A DNA stretch of 64,000 nt from Meandrina meandrites. Lineage: Eukaryota; Cnidaria; Anthozoa; Scleractinia; Meandrinidae. The translations under genes and the position numbers were made by a program. The stretch spans positions 13,827,783 to 13,891,782 of the forward strand of contig OY855914.1 in the NCBI GenBank assembly GCA_963693305.1. Direction: 5' to 3'. The notes below the pieces were generated by a model that saw nothing but the letters and a program-made list of their open reading frames with translations, had not been told where the DNA came from and did not search any database. Shown here piece by piece: positions 54,760 through 63,445 of the stretch. The stretch's first letter is position 1; every line of letters starts with the position of its first letter.

Positions 54760-55320
54760 ATGGATGTTTACTGTGTGAAAGAAAAGCGCTTCACACCCAA
54801 TGTGGTGGGAAGTGAAAAAATTACAACCGCAAAAAACGGCAGAAGACTGCTTAAAGTAAAATGTGCTAGCTGCGGCATTACCAAGACAAGATTCGTTTCT
54901 AATAAAACACAAAATGGTGCTGCTCAAGAAGGAGGTAATATTTTGGATCCAATATTTAAGTGGACCAGAAGGGGTTTACCCAAAAAGAAGAGAGAAGAAC
55001 TTGCACGCGCTGAAAAAAGAATGTTTGGAGGTGGAGTTCTTGATACAGTTGGAAATACAGCCGCTGAAGCTTTCTTTGAGTATGGAGTTCCTTATTTAGC
55101 AAAGCAAGGTGTGAAACAAGGAAGATACTTTGCAAGTGAGTTTTTAAGACAACCAGAGTATCAGAAGAAGTTAGCCAATAAAGCCAAACCAATCGCGAGA
55201 AAAGCTGTTAATTACACAATTGATGCTTTGTCTGGGGATTTGTTGACTAAAGCCTCAAACAGATTAAGACCCAAAGATATGATACCGGGAAATAAGTTGA
55301 AAGGTGGGTGTCATAATTAG
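54760..55320 (+). CDS. Zinc-ribbon-like N-terminus plus unknown tail, 186 aa
   Basis: The N-terminal ~55 residues (MDVYCVKEKRFTPN ... KVKCASCGITKTRFVSN) resemble the short YCVxCK..CxxCG zinc-binding domain (DUF5679-like) common in Polinton genes. The second Cys of the first pair is Glu here. The remaining part is Ala/Lys-rich and helical (LDTVGNTAAEAFFEYGVPYL) and ends LKGGCHN. I start it at 54760, because the paralogue at 55373 begins at the equivalent Met; an upstream in-frame ATG at 54751 adds three residues and overlaps the protease tail. Its role is probably virion-associated (inference from position). Confidence 0.65.
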   Translation: MDVYCVKEKRFTPNVVGSEKITTAKNGRRLLKVKCASCGITKTRFVSNKTQNGAAQEGGNILDPIFKWTRRGLPKKKREELARAEKRMFGGGVLDTVGNTAAEAFFEYGVPYLAKQGVKQGRYFASEFLRQPEYQKKLANKAKPIARKAVNYTIDALSGDLLTKASNRLRPKDMIPGNKLKGGCHN

Positions 55321-55364
55321 TGAGGTAAACCCCACACCCCAAAGTCAAATGAATTTTCTTTAAT

Positions 55365-55372
55365 TATATAAG
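55365..55372 (+). promoter_or_regulatory. TATATAAG directly abutting the PLA2 gene ATG
   Basis: CCCCAAAGTCAAATGAATTT is followed by a T-rich stretch and TATATAAG, which ends at the base before the ATG. It is the cleanest example of the element-wide start-proximal motif. Confidence 0.6.
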
Positions 55373-56233
55373 ATGGAGGTATACTGCGTGAAGGAAAAGC
55401 GTTTCACACCCAACATACCGGGAAGCGAAAAAAACACTACCACAAAAAACGGTAGAAGGCTGCTTAAAGTAAAATGCGCAAGTTGTGGCATTACCAAGAC
55501 ACGATTCGTTTCTAATAAAACACAAAGTGGTGGTAATTATGATATGAGAATTTATGCAGGTAATCGAGTAGATGACCCAACAAACCCTCTTTACCAACGT
55601 GGTGGGCGGGGTTTTGATTTGCATAAAGCTATTGGTAAGCTGCCTAAGCCAAAAAAGGGGTGGACGCTTCCTGGTCATAACTACACAGGACCGTACAATC
55701 CTCTTGAAAAACAGCTTTCTTACGACCCCAAGACGGGAAAGATCTTGAAGATATACCAGCAACCCACAGGCGCCACGGACGCAGTTGCAATGCAGCATGA
55801 CGTTGATTATGCCGTCTGTGCAGGCAAGAAAAATGAGAAAGGCTGCAAACATGATGCAGACAAAAAAATGGTGAAGGCGCTTGACGCTATTCCCAAAAAC
55901 AAACGGCAATGGGGTCATGCCGCGGCGCGCAACGCAATCAGCTCGAAGCAAAAAGTGGGTTTGGGTGTCGGTGAAACGATCAATAAAAAGATCGGCGAAA
56001 AAATTCCAGGCTTTCAACCGGCTCAAGATGTGGCTGCTGCAATCATGGCTGTCACAGGTGGTGATAAGGATTTGTTTAAAAAGTATTGGAGTGGTGACAT
56101 CGCAAAAGGTGCCTTTAACACGAAAACCGGTCTGTTCAGCAAAAAGTTCTGGACACACCCTAAAAATACAACTGGGCCATGTAATCGGGTTGTATATAAA
56201 AATGGAAAATGGCATAACCAATATTGCGACTAA
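55373..56233 (+). CDS. Zinc-ribbon-like/phospholipase A2 fusion, 286 aa
   Basis: Residues 1-~52 are a near-duplicate of the preceding gene's N-terminus (MEVYCVKEKRFTPN ... KCASCGITKTRFVSN). Residues ~97-165 carry a parvovirus-type secreted phospholipase A2 domain: the Ca2+-loop-like PGHNYTGPYNPL, catalytic AVAMQHDVDYAVCAG (HD..Y) and KHDADKKMV with the second Asp. In parvoviruses this domain sits in the capsid and breaches the endosomal membrane; a similar entry role is plausible here (inference). The C-terminus has a DVAAAIMAVTGG helix and a terminal NRVVYKNGKWHNQYCD. Confidence 0.8.
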   Translation: MEVYCVKEKRFTPNIPGSEKNTTTKNGRRLLKVKCASCGITKTRFVSNKTQSGGNYDMRIYAGNRVDDPTNPLYQRGGRGFDLHKAIGKLPKPKKGWTLPGHNYTGPYNPLEKQLSYDPKTGKILKIYQQPTGATDAVAMQHDVDYAVCAGKKNEKGCKHDADKKMVKALDAIPKNKRQWGHAAARNAISSKQKVGLGVGETINKKIGEKIPGFQPAQDVAAAIMAVTGGDKDLFKKYWSGDIAKGAFNTKTGLFSKKFWTHPKNTTGPCNRVVYKNGKWHNQYCD

Positions 56234-56248
56234 AATATTTTTAACACA

Positions 56249-56256
56249 TATATAAG
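56249..56256 (+). promoter_or_regulatory. TATATAAG motif 2 nt before the 2-TM gene
   Basis: TAAAATATTTTTAACACA lies upstream, then TATATAAG and AA before the ATG at 56259. Confidence 0.55.
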
Positions 56257-56258
56257 AA

Positions 56259-56777
56259 ATGGATTCTGCAACAAAATTTAGGCGGGCTGAAATAGAAAAG
56301 ATGAAAAAAAATCTTGAAAACCAGTTGGTGCATTACTACCAAACCTCAGCCAAGTTTAAACGGTGGCACACGCGTTGCCAAACGGTATGTGCGTTAACAG
56401 GTGGAGTTGCTACCATTCTTACAGGCTCTGGGCTGGCCGCTTCTCTTTCTGTGGTTGGCGTTGTTGTTGGTGGACCTTTAATCGCAACTGCCACCTTGTT
56501 TTCATTGGTGTCAACCTCCTCCATCGTCACCGTCAAATTTTTCCTGCGTAAAGCGAAAAAACACGAAAAAATACAAACTTTGGCTGAAGCTACGCTGAGC
56601 TCAATCAACTCTCTCATATCGACCGCTCTTGAAGATGGTAAAATCTCAGACAGTGAGTACCAAGATATTATCAAAAAGTACAACAGCTTTACTACTGCAA
56701 AGACAAAACTGCGTTTTTCAAACCACACTGACGGCGGGGTAAAGGTTAACAGAACATCAAAGACAACTTCTGTTTAA
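56259..56777 (+). CDS. Two-transmembrane-helix protein, 172 aa
   Basis: A charged N-terminal helix (KFRRAEIEKMKKNLENQLVH) precedes two hydrophobic helices: VCALTGGVATILTGSGLAAS and GVVVGGPLIATATLFSLVS (residues ~45-88). A helical cytosolic-type segment follows with LAEATLSSINSLISTALEDG KISDSEYQDI. The arrangement recalls 2-TM proteins with flanking helices found in many Polintons; a SLATT-like fold is possible but not shown. It is likely a membrane component of virion or exit (inference). Its 3' end overlaps the convergent gene at 56757 by 21 bp. Confidence 0.65.
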   Translation: MDSATKFRRAEIEKMKKNLENQLVHYYQTSAKFKRWHTRCQTVCALTGGVATILTGSGLAASLSVVGVVVGGPLIATATLFSLVSTSSIVTVKFFLRKAKKHEKIQTLAEATLSSINSLISTALEDGKISDSEYQDIIKKYNSFTTAKTKLRFSNHTDGGVKVNRTSKTTSV

Positions 56778-57287
56778 TGGTGGGGTGTTTGCCTCCAACC
56801 ACCATTCGTTGAAACTTTTTTCGGCTTTATTTCTGGTTTGTACCATCTTCGGCAATCTTTTCGTGAGCTTTCCCAGTATTGCATTTTTCTCCGGCCAATC
56901 GATTGATGAGACCTTTTGAAAATAGTTGTATAAAAAACAAACGTAGTTACACGATCCGGGGTAGCAACTGAGTTGCTGATTCCGCTTAAATTGGTGAATG
57001 ACATTACCCAAAAAGGTCAGCCCCATATTGTCACCGACCTGATCTACAGAAATGCCGACTTTTTTTAGTACCGCAAGTAAATACCATAATTTGAGGTGGT
57101 GTCTCATCTCTTCATGGGGCTCATCCGGCAGTGGGGGTTCCCATGGGTAAAAGTCAAGCTCGATTTCCGGTTTGATTTCTTTTATTAACGCTTCCTGCTC
57201 TTCCAACAACATTTTTTCCAGTTGTTGCCTGTGGGGATCAGCAACTAAGTTGCTACCCGCGCCCCTTAGGTAAGGTTTTGTAGCCAT
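56757..57287 (-). CDS. Polinton protein of unknown function, 176 aa
   Basis: I start it at MATKPYLRGAGSNLV (57287) because CATATATAC abuts this ATG on the minus strand; the frame is open to 57305 with an earlier Met. It contains an acidic helix (EEQEALIKEIKPEIELDFYP), PWEPPLPDEPHEEMRHHL and a globular C-terminal half with GDNMGLTFLGNVIHQF and YVCFLYNYFQKVSSIDWPEK. The family is not recognised. It is convergent with the 2-TM gene and divergent from integrase across about 28 bp. Confidence 0.55.
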   Translation of the reverse strand: MATKPYLRGAGSNLVADPHRQQLEKMLLEEQEALIKEIKPEIELDFYPWEPPLPDEPHEEMRHHLKLWYLLAVLKKVGISVDQVGDNMGLTFLGNVIHQFKRNQQLSCYPGSCNYVCFLYNYFQKVSSIDWPEKNAILGKLTKRLPKMVQTRNKAEKSFNEWWLEANTPPLNRSCL

Positions 57288-57315
57288 GTATATATGTCTG
57301 CGCATAATTATTTAA

Positions 57316-58302
57316 ATGGATAGAAAATTAGAGCGGCGTTACTACAGCCCGCAGGGTTACTGGAAAGGTATCTCTGCCATTAAAAAATTAGCGGTCGCTG
57401 CAAAGGTTCCTGAAGTTGTTGCCAAAGAATGGTTGTTCAAACAAGCGCTCTGGCAGATTTACCTCCCCGCACCGCGCTACATTCCTCGCCTAAAATTCGA
57501 CGTGCCTACACCCAACAAAGTGCATCAGGCAGATCTTCTTTTTCTGCCACATGACAAAGTGGGCCGTAGCACTTACAAATACGCGCTTACCGTTGTTGAT
57601 GTTGCCAGCAGATTCAAAGAAGCTCAGCCTTTAACTTCTAAAAACTCTGATGAGGTTGCCAAAGCTTTTAAGACAATTTATACACGTGGACCTTTGAAAT
57701 GGCCTCAACTGTTGCAGGTTGATCCTGGGCGTGAATTTATGGGCGCTGTTACAAAAGAAATGGAAAATCACAAAACTTCTATCAGACGTGGCCACCCCGA
57801 AATACATAGAGACCAAGCTATCGTTGAACGTTTCAATCGTACCTTGGCTGAGCGTTTGTTCGGGTATCAGTACGCCGTTGAAATGCGTTCACCTGAGGGT
57901 TTGCGGTCTACTGAGTGGGTAAAAAGGCTCCCCAAAGTTGTTTCTGCTCTGAACAACCAAGTCACTCGATTAACTGGTATGAAACCTGCTGCCGCAATCA
58001 AGAAAAAAAATGTTTATGCGGAGCCATCAACTAAATATTTGAGACCCGTTGGTTTGAACGAAAAAAAGCTCCCATCCAACGTTATGCTTCGGTATTTGTA
58101 CGAACCTGGTGAGCTTGAAGGTGGGACAAAAAGAGCCACTGATCCAATCTGGTCTTTAGATGTCTTTAACCTTGAACGTTCTTTTACCAAACCGAATCAA
58201 CCTGTTCTCTACTATTTGCGCAACGGACCTAAGCGTGGTTTTGTACGTGAAGAACTGCTTGTTGTACCTCCAAACACACAATTACCTCCGGCTGTGAATT
58301 AA
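57316..58302 (+). CDS. INT: Retroviral-like (DDE) integrase
   Basis: The 328-aa enzyme would insert the excised or replicated element into new sites, generating the 6-bp duplication. The catalytic triad is visible: D73 (VHQADLLFL), D136 (LLQVDPGREF) and E171 (DQAIVERFNRTL), with the expected ~34-residue D-E spacing. The N-terminal region (YYSPQGYWKGISAIKKLAVA) matches Polinton integrases. The C-terminus has the beta-rich DPIWSLDVFNLERSF...KRGFVREELLVVP segment. The frame is intact. It is tail-to-tail with PolB; the two stop codons overlap within one TTAA. Confidence 0.95.
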   Translation: MDRKLERRYYSPQGYWKGISAIKKLAVAAKVPEVVAKEWLFKQALWQIYLPAPRYIPRLKFDVPTPNKVHQADLLFLPHDKVGRSTYKYALTVVDVASRFKEAQPLTSKNSDEVAKAFKTIYTRGPLKWPQLLQVDPGREFMGAVTKEMENHKTSIRRGHPEIHRDQAIVERFNRTLAERLFGYQYAVEMRSPEGLRSTEWVKRLPKVVSALNNQVTRLTGMKPAAAIKKKNVYAEPSTKYLRPVGLNEKKLPSNVMLRYLYEPGELEGGTKRATDPIWSLDVFNLERSFTKPNQPVLYYLRNGPKRGFVREELLVVPPNTQLPPAVN

Positions 58303-61300
58303 ATATGATATTCGATTGGTTCGGTGTGTATGCCGTCAGACAGTACCCATCGTTTGTCATAGTATGCACTCAACCCCAGCTTCTCCTGTTCGTAAGTTAC
58401 TATATTCCCGTCCCGCATTCTGAAACCCCTGTTTGTTGCCATATCCTGATGACCTTCCAGCGCTGTTTTGAAACGATGCCAGTTTATATTGTTTTGCTTC
58501 TTTGACATTCCCTTTGTACTGAACTTCTTTTTTTCGCCTCGGTCGTCTATATAGTAGCATTTGGAGCAGAGCGCAATCATCCGGTCCCCCTCACATTCTA
58601 GCTTAAACAGACCAGGTGTTCTACCACTCCACTTGTCCCATGCCAACCAATTCTTTTTTTGTTTTTCGAATTCTGCTTTCTTCTCTGGACGTACAATGTC
58701 TTCGAGTTTCTTGCCGGAGATTGCCAAGTAGTTGCTGTCTGTGTCCATTTGGATCAGCTCGAAATCTTTTCTGTCAAAATATCTGTCAAGGAAGTCGTAA
58801 TAGAATTCCAACATCCTCAGCTTTGCCAGCTGGTAGACTGCGATTCCAATCTGAAACGGTCTTCTGATTGTGATTCGCGTCTTTCGACTTTCTAACTCAT
58901 ATGCCTTTCCAATCTCATCAAGATCTGAGAAATATGCGCTTCTCAGAGCTCTGTCAACTACCTTCTCATCTTTGGTGTAAATGACGTTTGTTTGCCGTTC
59001 CAAGGCTTCGATTAGCTTTCCGTACCCACTGTTTCCCAACAATTTAAATATATCCGCCAGCAGTGCTTTGCTTTTTTCCACATCTCCTGTCCGGCGCGCC
59101 TCCGTAACTTGTTCTACAAACCAGGGAAAGATCTTTTTCGGTGTGTAGTCAATTGTCCGATAAACCCTTTTGATAACTGCCCCGTGTTTTACGTACCAGA
59201 GTAGTAGAGGGGCGTACACAAGTATTTTCTGTGCTGACAACGTTCCCATTAGTTTCTTGTCTTCTCCTCGTTTTCTTCCAGTTTCCCGCAAGTATTTAAG
59301 CATATGCTCTGGGACAGCTTTGGCGGGTACCGGTTTGTTATGAAAGAACGGACACATTTCCTCGAACTTTTGGTGTAAGTGATTTGGAATTTCAATATCT
59401 ATTTCTGCATATCCAAACCAGCTTCTTTCTTTGAGTCTGTGCGTTAGTACTGGTGCACCGTCTATTTGGTACTCATCTGTATAGTGTACAACCCTTTCCT
59501 TTCCACAAGGCATATCTCTTAACATTGTTGAGAGATATAAGGCGTTGGCATCATATCCGAGGATGTTTTGGCAAAGTTTCGCCCCTGCAGCTGAGTTGTT
59601 ATCGTATTGATGAGATCTTATTCTTGTTTTCCCCACTTCATGGTATCTTGTGAAAACGAGGCTCGGTCCTCCAACAACTGCTTCTTTTAACATCTCATAT
59701 GCTTCTTTGCTTGGGCTGTAAAGCTCTGCGTTGCGTTCAATAGCTCCTCTTAGAAGGTAATGCAAACTCACACCTGGTATGCTAACTGCGTCTTTCATTA
59801 TATCGATTCCCTTCCCAGTGTAGAAGTTTCTCATCTTTTCTAAAGCCTCAAGTCCGGGGGCTACATCTAGATTATTGTAGTAACGTACCCAGTCTTTAAA
59901 GGTTTTCATTCCCTTTTCTCGGAACGTTTGTTTACAGGCTTTCCATTCTGACAGTTTTAGTGTGAATTCATTTTTCAACTTTGAGTACCAATGCGGGTAA
60001 TCCGGCAATCCCGGGTAATCTAGCTTTTCAGGTCTGTCAAACCACTCGTATGAAAACCATGATTTTGGTGCCTTGCAGCCGTATGCCTTTATCCATTTAT
60101 CGTAACTCACCCCCGGGCCGAGGTAATTTATTATATCCAGAAACCGGAAGCCTGAAGTGAGTAAGAACATGATTTTGTTTCCATTCTTTGCCACTCTAAC
60201 TTTGTTGGTTGTGTCCGCAAGCTTTTCAGCAAAGTACTTTTTTATCAGATTTAGGTCGTATGTCCCTGAGTTGAAGCCCAGTACTGGAACCTGGTCACAC
60301 CATTCTTCTATTTTTTTCCTCTGATCTTTTGGTAGCAGGTTTACATCCGCTGGCATAAATTCATCTCTTACTTTTGTTCTTATGTTTTTACCGCGTCTTT
60401 TCAACTCTTCCATAAACTTGTGAATCAGCTCTGCCGGATCTTTTTCACAGATATGGGTTATTTTCGGCGCGGGTTTTCCGTCTTGTGTGATGGTGGTTTC
60501 GAGAGTGTCACCGATGCTCACCGAAATTGGTACGTGCTCATTCTCGATCGTTAAGCTATCTGTCGGTTCCTTTCGTTTTATTTTGTCTCCGTATGCCTCA
60601 AAATCATACAAAATAGCGTGTGGGTAACTTTTTGTTTTTGCTTCAGGTAGTTGTTCAATATATTTGTCTCCGACTTCGCAGGCCCAACACTCAATCACTC
60701 TGTATCCAGCTTTTCTGAGATAAGCTGTTCTCCGCATTGTTGCTTGGAAGAGATCTTCTCTTGTTTTGTCGCCACGGTCTATTATTTTGTTACGATCAGG
60801 GTAACATTTTGGACAACCGTGCCAGTAGCATCCGTGATACTGCAGCACCAGATTTTTCTCATGGTTGTAGCCATCAACTGGTCTTTTCTCTATCCAACGC
60901 TCTCCTCCGTGTCCTGACATTGCGTGGTGAATGGGGATTTTCCAACGCTTTGCTACGTACTCAAGCCACTGAATTGATTCTTTTGAGGCTTTATGTTTTG
61001 GGTAAAATGCTTTTTCATAAGCTGTCTGCGGCGCTTCGACCTTTTCTCCTGGGCAATCTATTACGGTTTTCCCTTGGGCACACCTTTCTGTATGACGTTG
61101 TAAATGGGTTGCTTGTGTAAATCTTGCTTTGCAGTGGATGCATGCATAAGTTTTTCCCAACTTTTTAATGTCTTTTATTAAGAATGCGTGCTTTCCAAAA
61201 ATACCGATTGTCATAACGTTTTTAAACTGTGGTGCGGGATTTCTTGCCAGATGCCATACCACTTCTTTATCGTCTACACGCTCTGGAACATATACCCTGA

Positions 61301-62306
61301 TTCCTAGCCAACCTGAGAAAGCTGTGCCCTTATTCAGGTGCATTTCTACCTTTTCCAATTCATCCAGTGAGGTTTTTACGCAGTTCGTCGGTGTATCACG
61401 GAGTTTGAAAAAACTCTTAGCTAGACCTTGCGCCGCTTTTGTGCTTCGATCTGGTCTAGCTCCTTTGTGTACAGCAATACAACGCCATAGACACATGTTA
61501 TCTCTATAGGTATCCAGTGCTACCATTGAACGACTATGTGCAAGGTTGCGTAGCCAGTTTGGTAAGGGTCCTGTTCCCATCAGCGGTTGACGGTCAAGCA
61601 CAACCTTTACATCAGCATTAAAATGACCCTCAAAGATCCACTTTGTGTTTGGTCTTTCGATACTGTCCGCATCCAGACGTACAGCCTCCCTATTAATTAA
61701 CCAATTCTCCGCTTCTGCATATGTATTCATCCAAGGGGAGCCTTTATTTTGGTAGTAGAAGATTATGGTACCGTCTTCAATGTTACGTAACATATATGAA
61801 TAAGTGTGCCTCATGTAAAATGATGTCCTCACGTTCTCTCTTATTTTTTCCATGAATTTTGGTGTAAGGCCTTTATTCAGATCTTTTATGAAGCGCCATC
61901 TCTTGTACCGTCTCCCGCTGCTCTCTTCACCCTCAAATTTTGTGACTTCGTACAGGTTTAGAATCTCATTCTGGTAGTCTGTCACATTTCTTACGTTATT
62001 CGGTTGAATGGGGTCGAATTGTCTCAGAAGTTGTTGTCTTCTGTTCCTTTTTCTAGGTGGTGCTGTTGGTTGGTAAGGCTTTGGTTGTAATGGCTGTAAT
62101 ACCCGTAATGACGGTTTATACCGCTGCTTTCTGGTTTCTGTTAGCGGCTCGACTAGCACATTCTTTATTATCTTTTTCACAGCGGGTACGTTTTCTGAAA
62201 GAAGTTGCGATAAATGACGCAGTTCTGCGGGGTTTATTTTTGCTAGTTCTTGTTCGAGAGATTCGAGGTCTACATTTTCAAAAGAACTGAGGTCTATTTC
62301 GTCCAT
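58299..62306 (-). CDS. PolB: Protein-primed DNA polymerase B, multidomain, 1335 aa
   Basis: This would replicate the element by protein priming from the TIR ends. The order of parts is as follows. A helical N-terminus. An OTU-like cysteine-protease signature DNMCLWRCIAVH (~268-279) with a possible His in GKHAFLIKD (~370). A C2H2 zinc finger CIHCKARFTQATHLQRHTER (~388-408). A nuclease-like patch YHGCYWHGCPKC (~490-501). Exonuclease motifs YDFEAYGD (~567), FNSGTYDLN (~678) and YYNNLDV (~809). Polymerase motifs GYDANALYLSTM (~917), KLLGNSGYGK (~1088), MDTDSNYL (~1187) and SKCYYI (~1248). All catalytic motifs are present and the frame is unbroken. The ATG is preceded by ATAATATACG. Confidence 0.96.
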   Translation of the reverse strand: MDEIDLSSFENVDLESLEQELAKINPAELRHLSQLLSENVPAVKKIIKNVLVEPLTETRKQRYKPSLRVLQPLQPKPYQPTAPPRKRNRRQQLLRQFDPIQPNNVRNVTDYQNEILNLYEVTKFEGEESSGRRYKRWRFIKDLNKGLTPKFMEKIRENVRTSFYMRHTYSYMLRNIEDGTIIFYYQNKGSPWMNTYAEAENWLINREAVRLDADSIERPNTKWIFEGHFNADVKVVLDRQPLMGTGPLPNWLRNLAHSRSMVALDTYRDNMCLWRCIAVHKGARPDRSTKAAQGLAKSFFKLRDTPTNCVKTSLDELEKVEMHLNKGTAFSGWLGIRVYVPERVDDKEVVWHLARNPAPQFKNVMTIGIFGKHAFLIKDIKKLGKTYACIHCKARFTQATHLQRHTERCAQGKTVIDCPGEKVEAPQTAYEKAFYPKHKASKESIQWLEYVAKRWKIPIHHAMSGHGGERWIEKRPVDGYNHEKNLVLQYHGCYWHGCPKCYPDRNKIIDRGDKTREDLFQATMRRTAYLRKAGYRVIECWACEVGDKYIEQLPEAKTKSYPHAILYDFEAYGDKIKRKEPTDSLTIENEHVPISVSIGDTLETTITQDGKPAPKITHICEKDPAELIHKFMEELKRRGKNIRTKVRDEFMPADVNLLPKDQRKKIEEWCDQVPVLGFNSGTYDLNLIKKYFAEKLADTTNKVRVAKNGNKIMFLLTSGFRFLDIINYLGPGVSYDKWIKAYGCKAPKSWFSYEWFDRPEKLDYPGLPDYPHWYSKLKNEFTLKLSEWKACKQTFREKGMKTFKDWVRYYNNLDVAPGLEALEKMRNFYTGKGIDIMKDAVSIPGVSLHYLLRGAIERNAELYSPSKEAYEMLKEAVVGGPSLVFTRYHEVGKTRIRSHQYDNNSAAGAKLCQNILGYDANALYLSTMLRDMPCGKERVVHYTDEYQIDGAPVLTHRLKERSWFGYAEIDIEIPNHLHQKFEEMCPFFHNKPVPAKAVPEHMLKYLRETGRKRGEDKKLMGTLSAQKILVYAPLLLWYVKHGAVIKRVYRTIDYTPKKIFPWFVEQVTEARRTGDVEKSKALLADIFKLLGNSGYGKLIEALERQTNVIYTKDEKVVDRALRSAYFSDLDEIGKAYELESRKTRITIRRPFQIGIAVYQLAKLRMLEFYYDFLDRYFDRKDFELIQMDTDSNYLAISGKKLEDIVRPEKKAEFEKQKKNWLAWDKWSGRTPGLFKLECEGDRMIALCSKCYYIDDRGEKKKFSTKGMSKKQNNINWHRFKTALEGHQDMATNRGFRMRDGNIVTYEQEKLGLSAYYDKRWVLSDGIHTEPIEYHI

Positions 62307-62416
62307 CGTATATTATGTAGAAATTTTTTTTTTTAATTTATTAATTGTTGTTAACTTAATGTTGTGTTTCTCTAATTGAAAAACTTTTATACAACACGGT
62401 GTCATTCCTCTAAATG

Positions 62417-62635
62417 CTTGTCCCTGCCGCCCTTTGTTTATGTTTCCTGCGTCCTTTTTCCTAAGTAGTATAGCCGGGACTAAACAAATACTACTGAGCA
62501 GCTCCCACCATTTTTTACCTCTTTCCGAGACTAGTGGGTGCGAAGGGGTTTATCCCCTGAGTACTAGTCTCGGAAAGAGGTAAAAAATGGTGGGTGCGCC
62601 CGAAGTGGTATTTGTTTAGTCCCGGCTATACTACT
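62417..62635 (-). repeat. Right terminal inverted repeat of the Polinton
   Basis: It is the inverted counterpart of 46357-46577. The outer 172 bp (62464-62635) are the same palindrome as on the left, in the same relative orientation (no flip difference). Confidence 0.95.
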
Positions 62636-62640
62636 GATCT
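62635..62640. repeat. Right target-site duplication TGATCT
   Basis: It matches 46351-46356. The first T is also the last base of the right TIR by symmetry. Confidence 0.85.
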
Positions 62641-63445
62641 TATCACGGATGACATATTTGTCTTTGTCCGGCCTCGCCAGAGACTGTTGTAGCTTTATTT
62701 TGAGAAAGCTAGAAGTTGGTTCTAGAGAGACATTCTCTGTTGTAAAGGTTATGGTTCTTGCATTAATTTGATCGAGCGTTTTGTCTCATGAGCTCGATGT
62801 GTAGGTTTTACCTCCCTTGTTCGTTGTGTTACGTTCACCACGTTTCAAATGCAGTAAGTCTATATATGACAAACAGAATAATACATGGTTGCACGGAAAT
62901 GTGAAAATAGTGAGCGCGAACACTCAAAGATAAACTTCATACTATTTTTGCAACCAGGAGTTCCATAAACGTGTAACATCGCCTGCTGTAAAAACAAACA
63001 AACCAAAAAAATTCTGAATGACAGACTCTAGTTTTTGTTTGGGAATTGTTATCGAGGATTTTATCTTCCTCGCCCGCAGCAGGTAACAAAAGGAACTGGC
63101 ACTAGTTTCGAAAGGACCTGGCACTAGTAAACAAAATGACAGGTGAGAACTTTGGTTACGTAGGTTAACATAGGTTACGCCGAAGATCTTCGGCATGGAT
63201 TTCGAAAGTTGGAGGCGTACTGGCGTACGATCGTATTCGGCGCATTTTAACTGGCGTACAGATGACATATTTTATAGAAGAATAACAAAGAACCTTGGCG
63301 CAGACTTTTAAAACCTTGGCGTATCTTTGGCATATCTTCGTGTATTTCAAACTTGTGCGGCGAGAGAAGTCAAAGAGAGAAGTCAGAGAGAAGTCAAAGA
63401 GAGTCGGAGAGAAGTCAAACCTACAATTCGGGTAAAAAAAAATTC
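62641..63445. other. Host intron sequence right of the Polinton
   Basis: No GTF3C1 exon or other gene is supported. GGCGTACTGGCGTACGATCG and related GGCGTA words occur around 63210-63330. Confidence 0.35.

Larger units (their letters stand above)
46357..62635. mobile_element. Complete Polinton/Maverick element (integrated polintovirus)
   Basis: The 16.3-kb element has matching ~220-bp TIRs beginning AGTAGTATAGCCGGGAC and a TGATCT duplication. It carries the full diagnostic set: protein-primed DNA polymerase B, retroviral-like integrase, FtsK/A32-type packaging ATPase, adenovirus-type cysteine protease, and major and minor capsid proteins. Accessory genes include a pX-like protein, a phospholipase A2 protein, a collagen-like fibre candidate and a 2-TM protein. 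A capsid module together with replication and integration genes implies virion formation (family knowledge of Polintons/adintovirus-like elements). It lies in an intron of GTF3C1. All large frames except the protease are intact, and the TIRs and duplication are preserved, so the insertion is probably recent. Confidence 0.97.
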
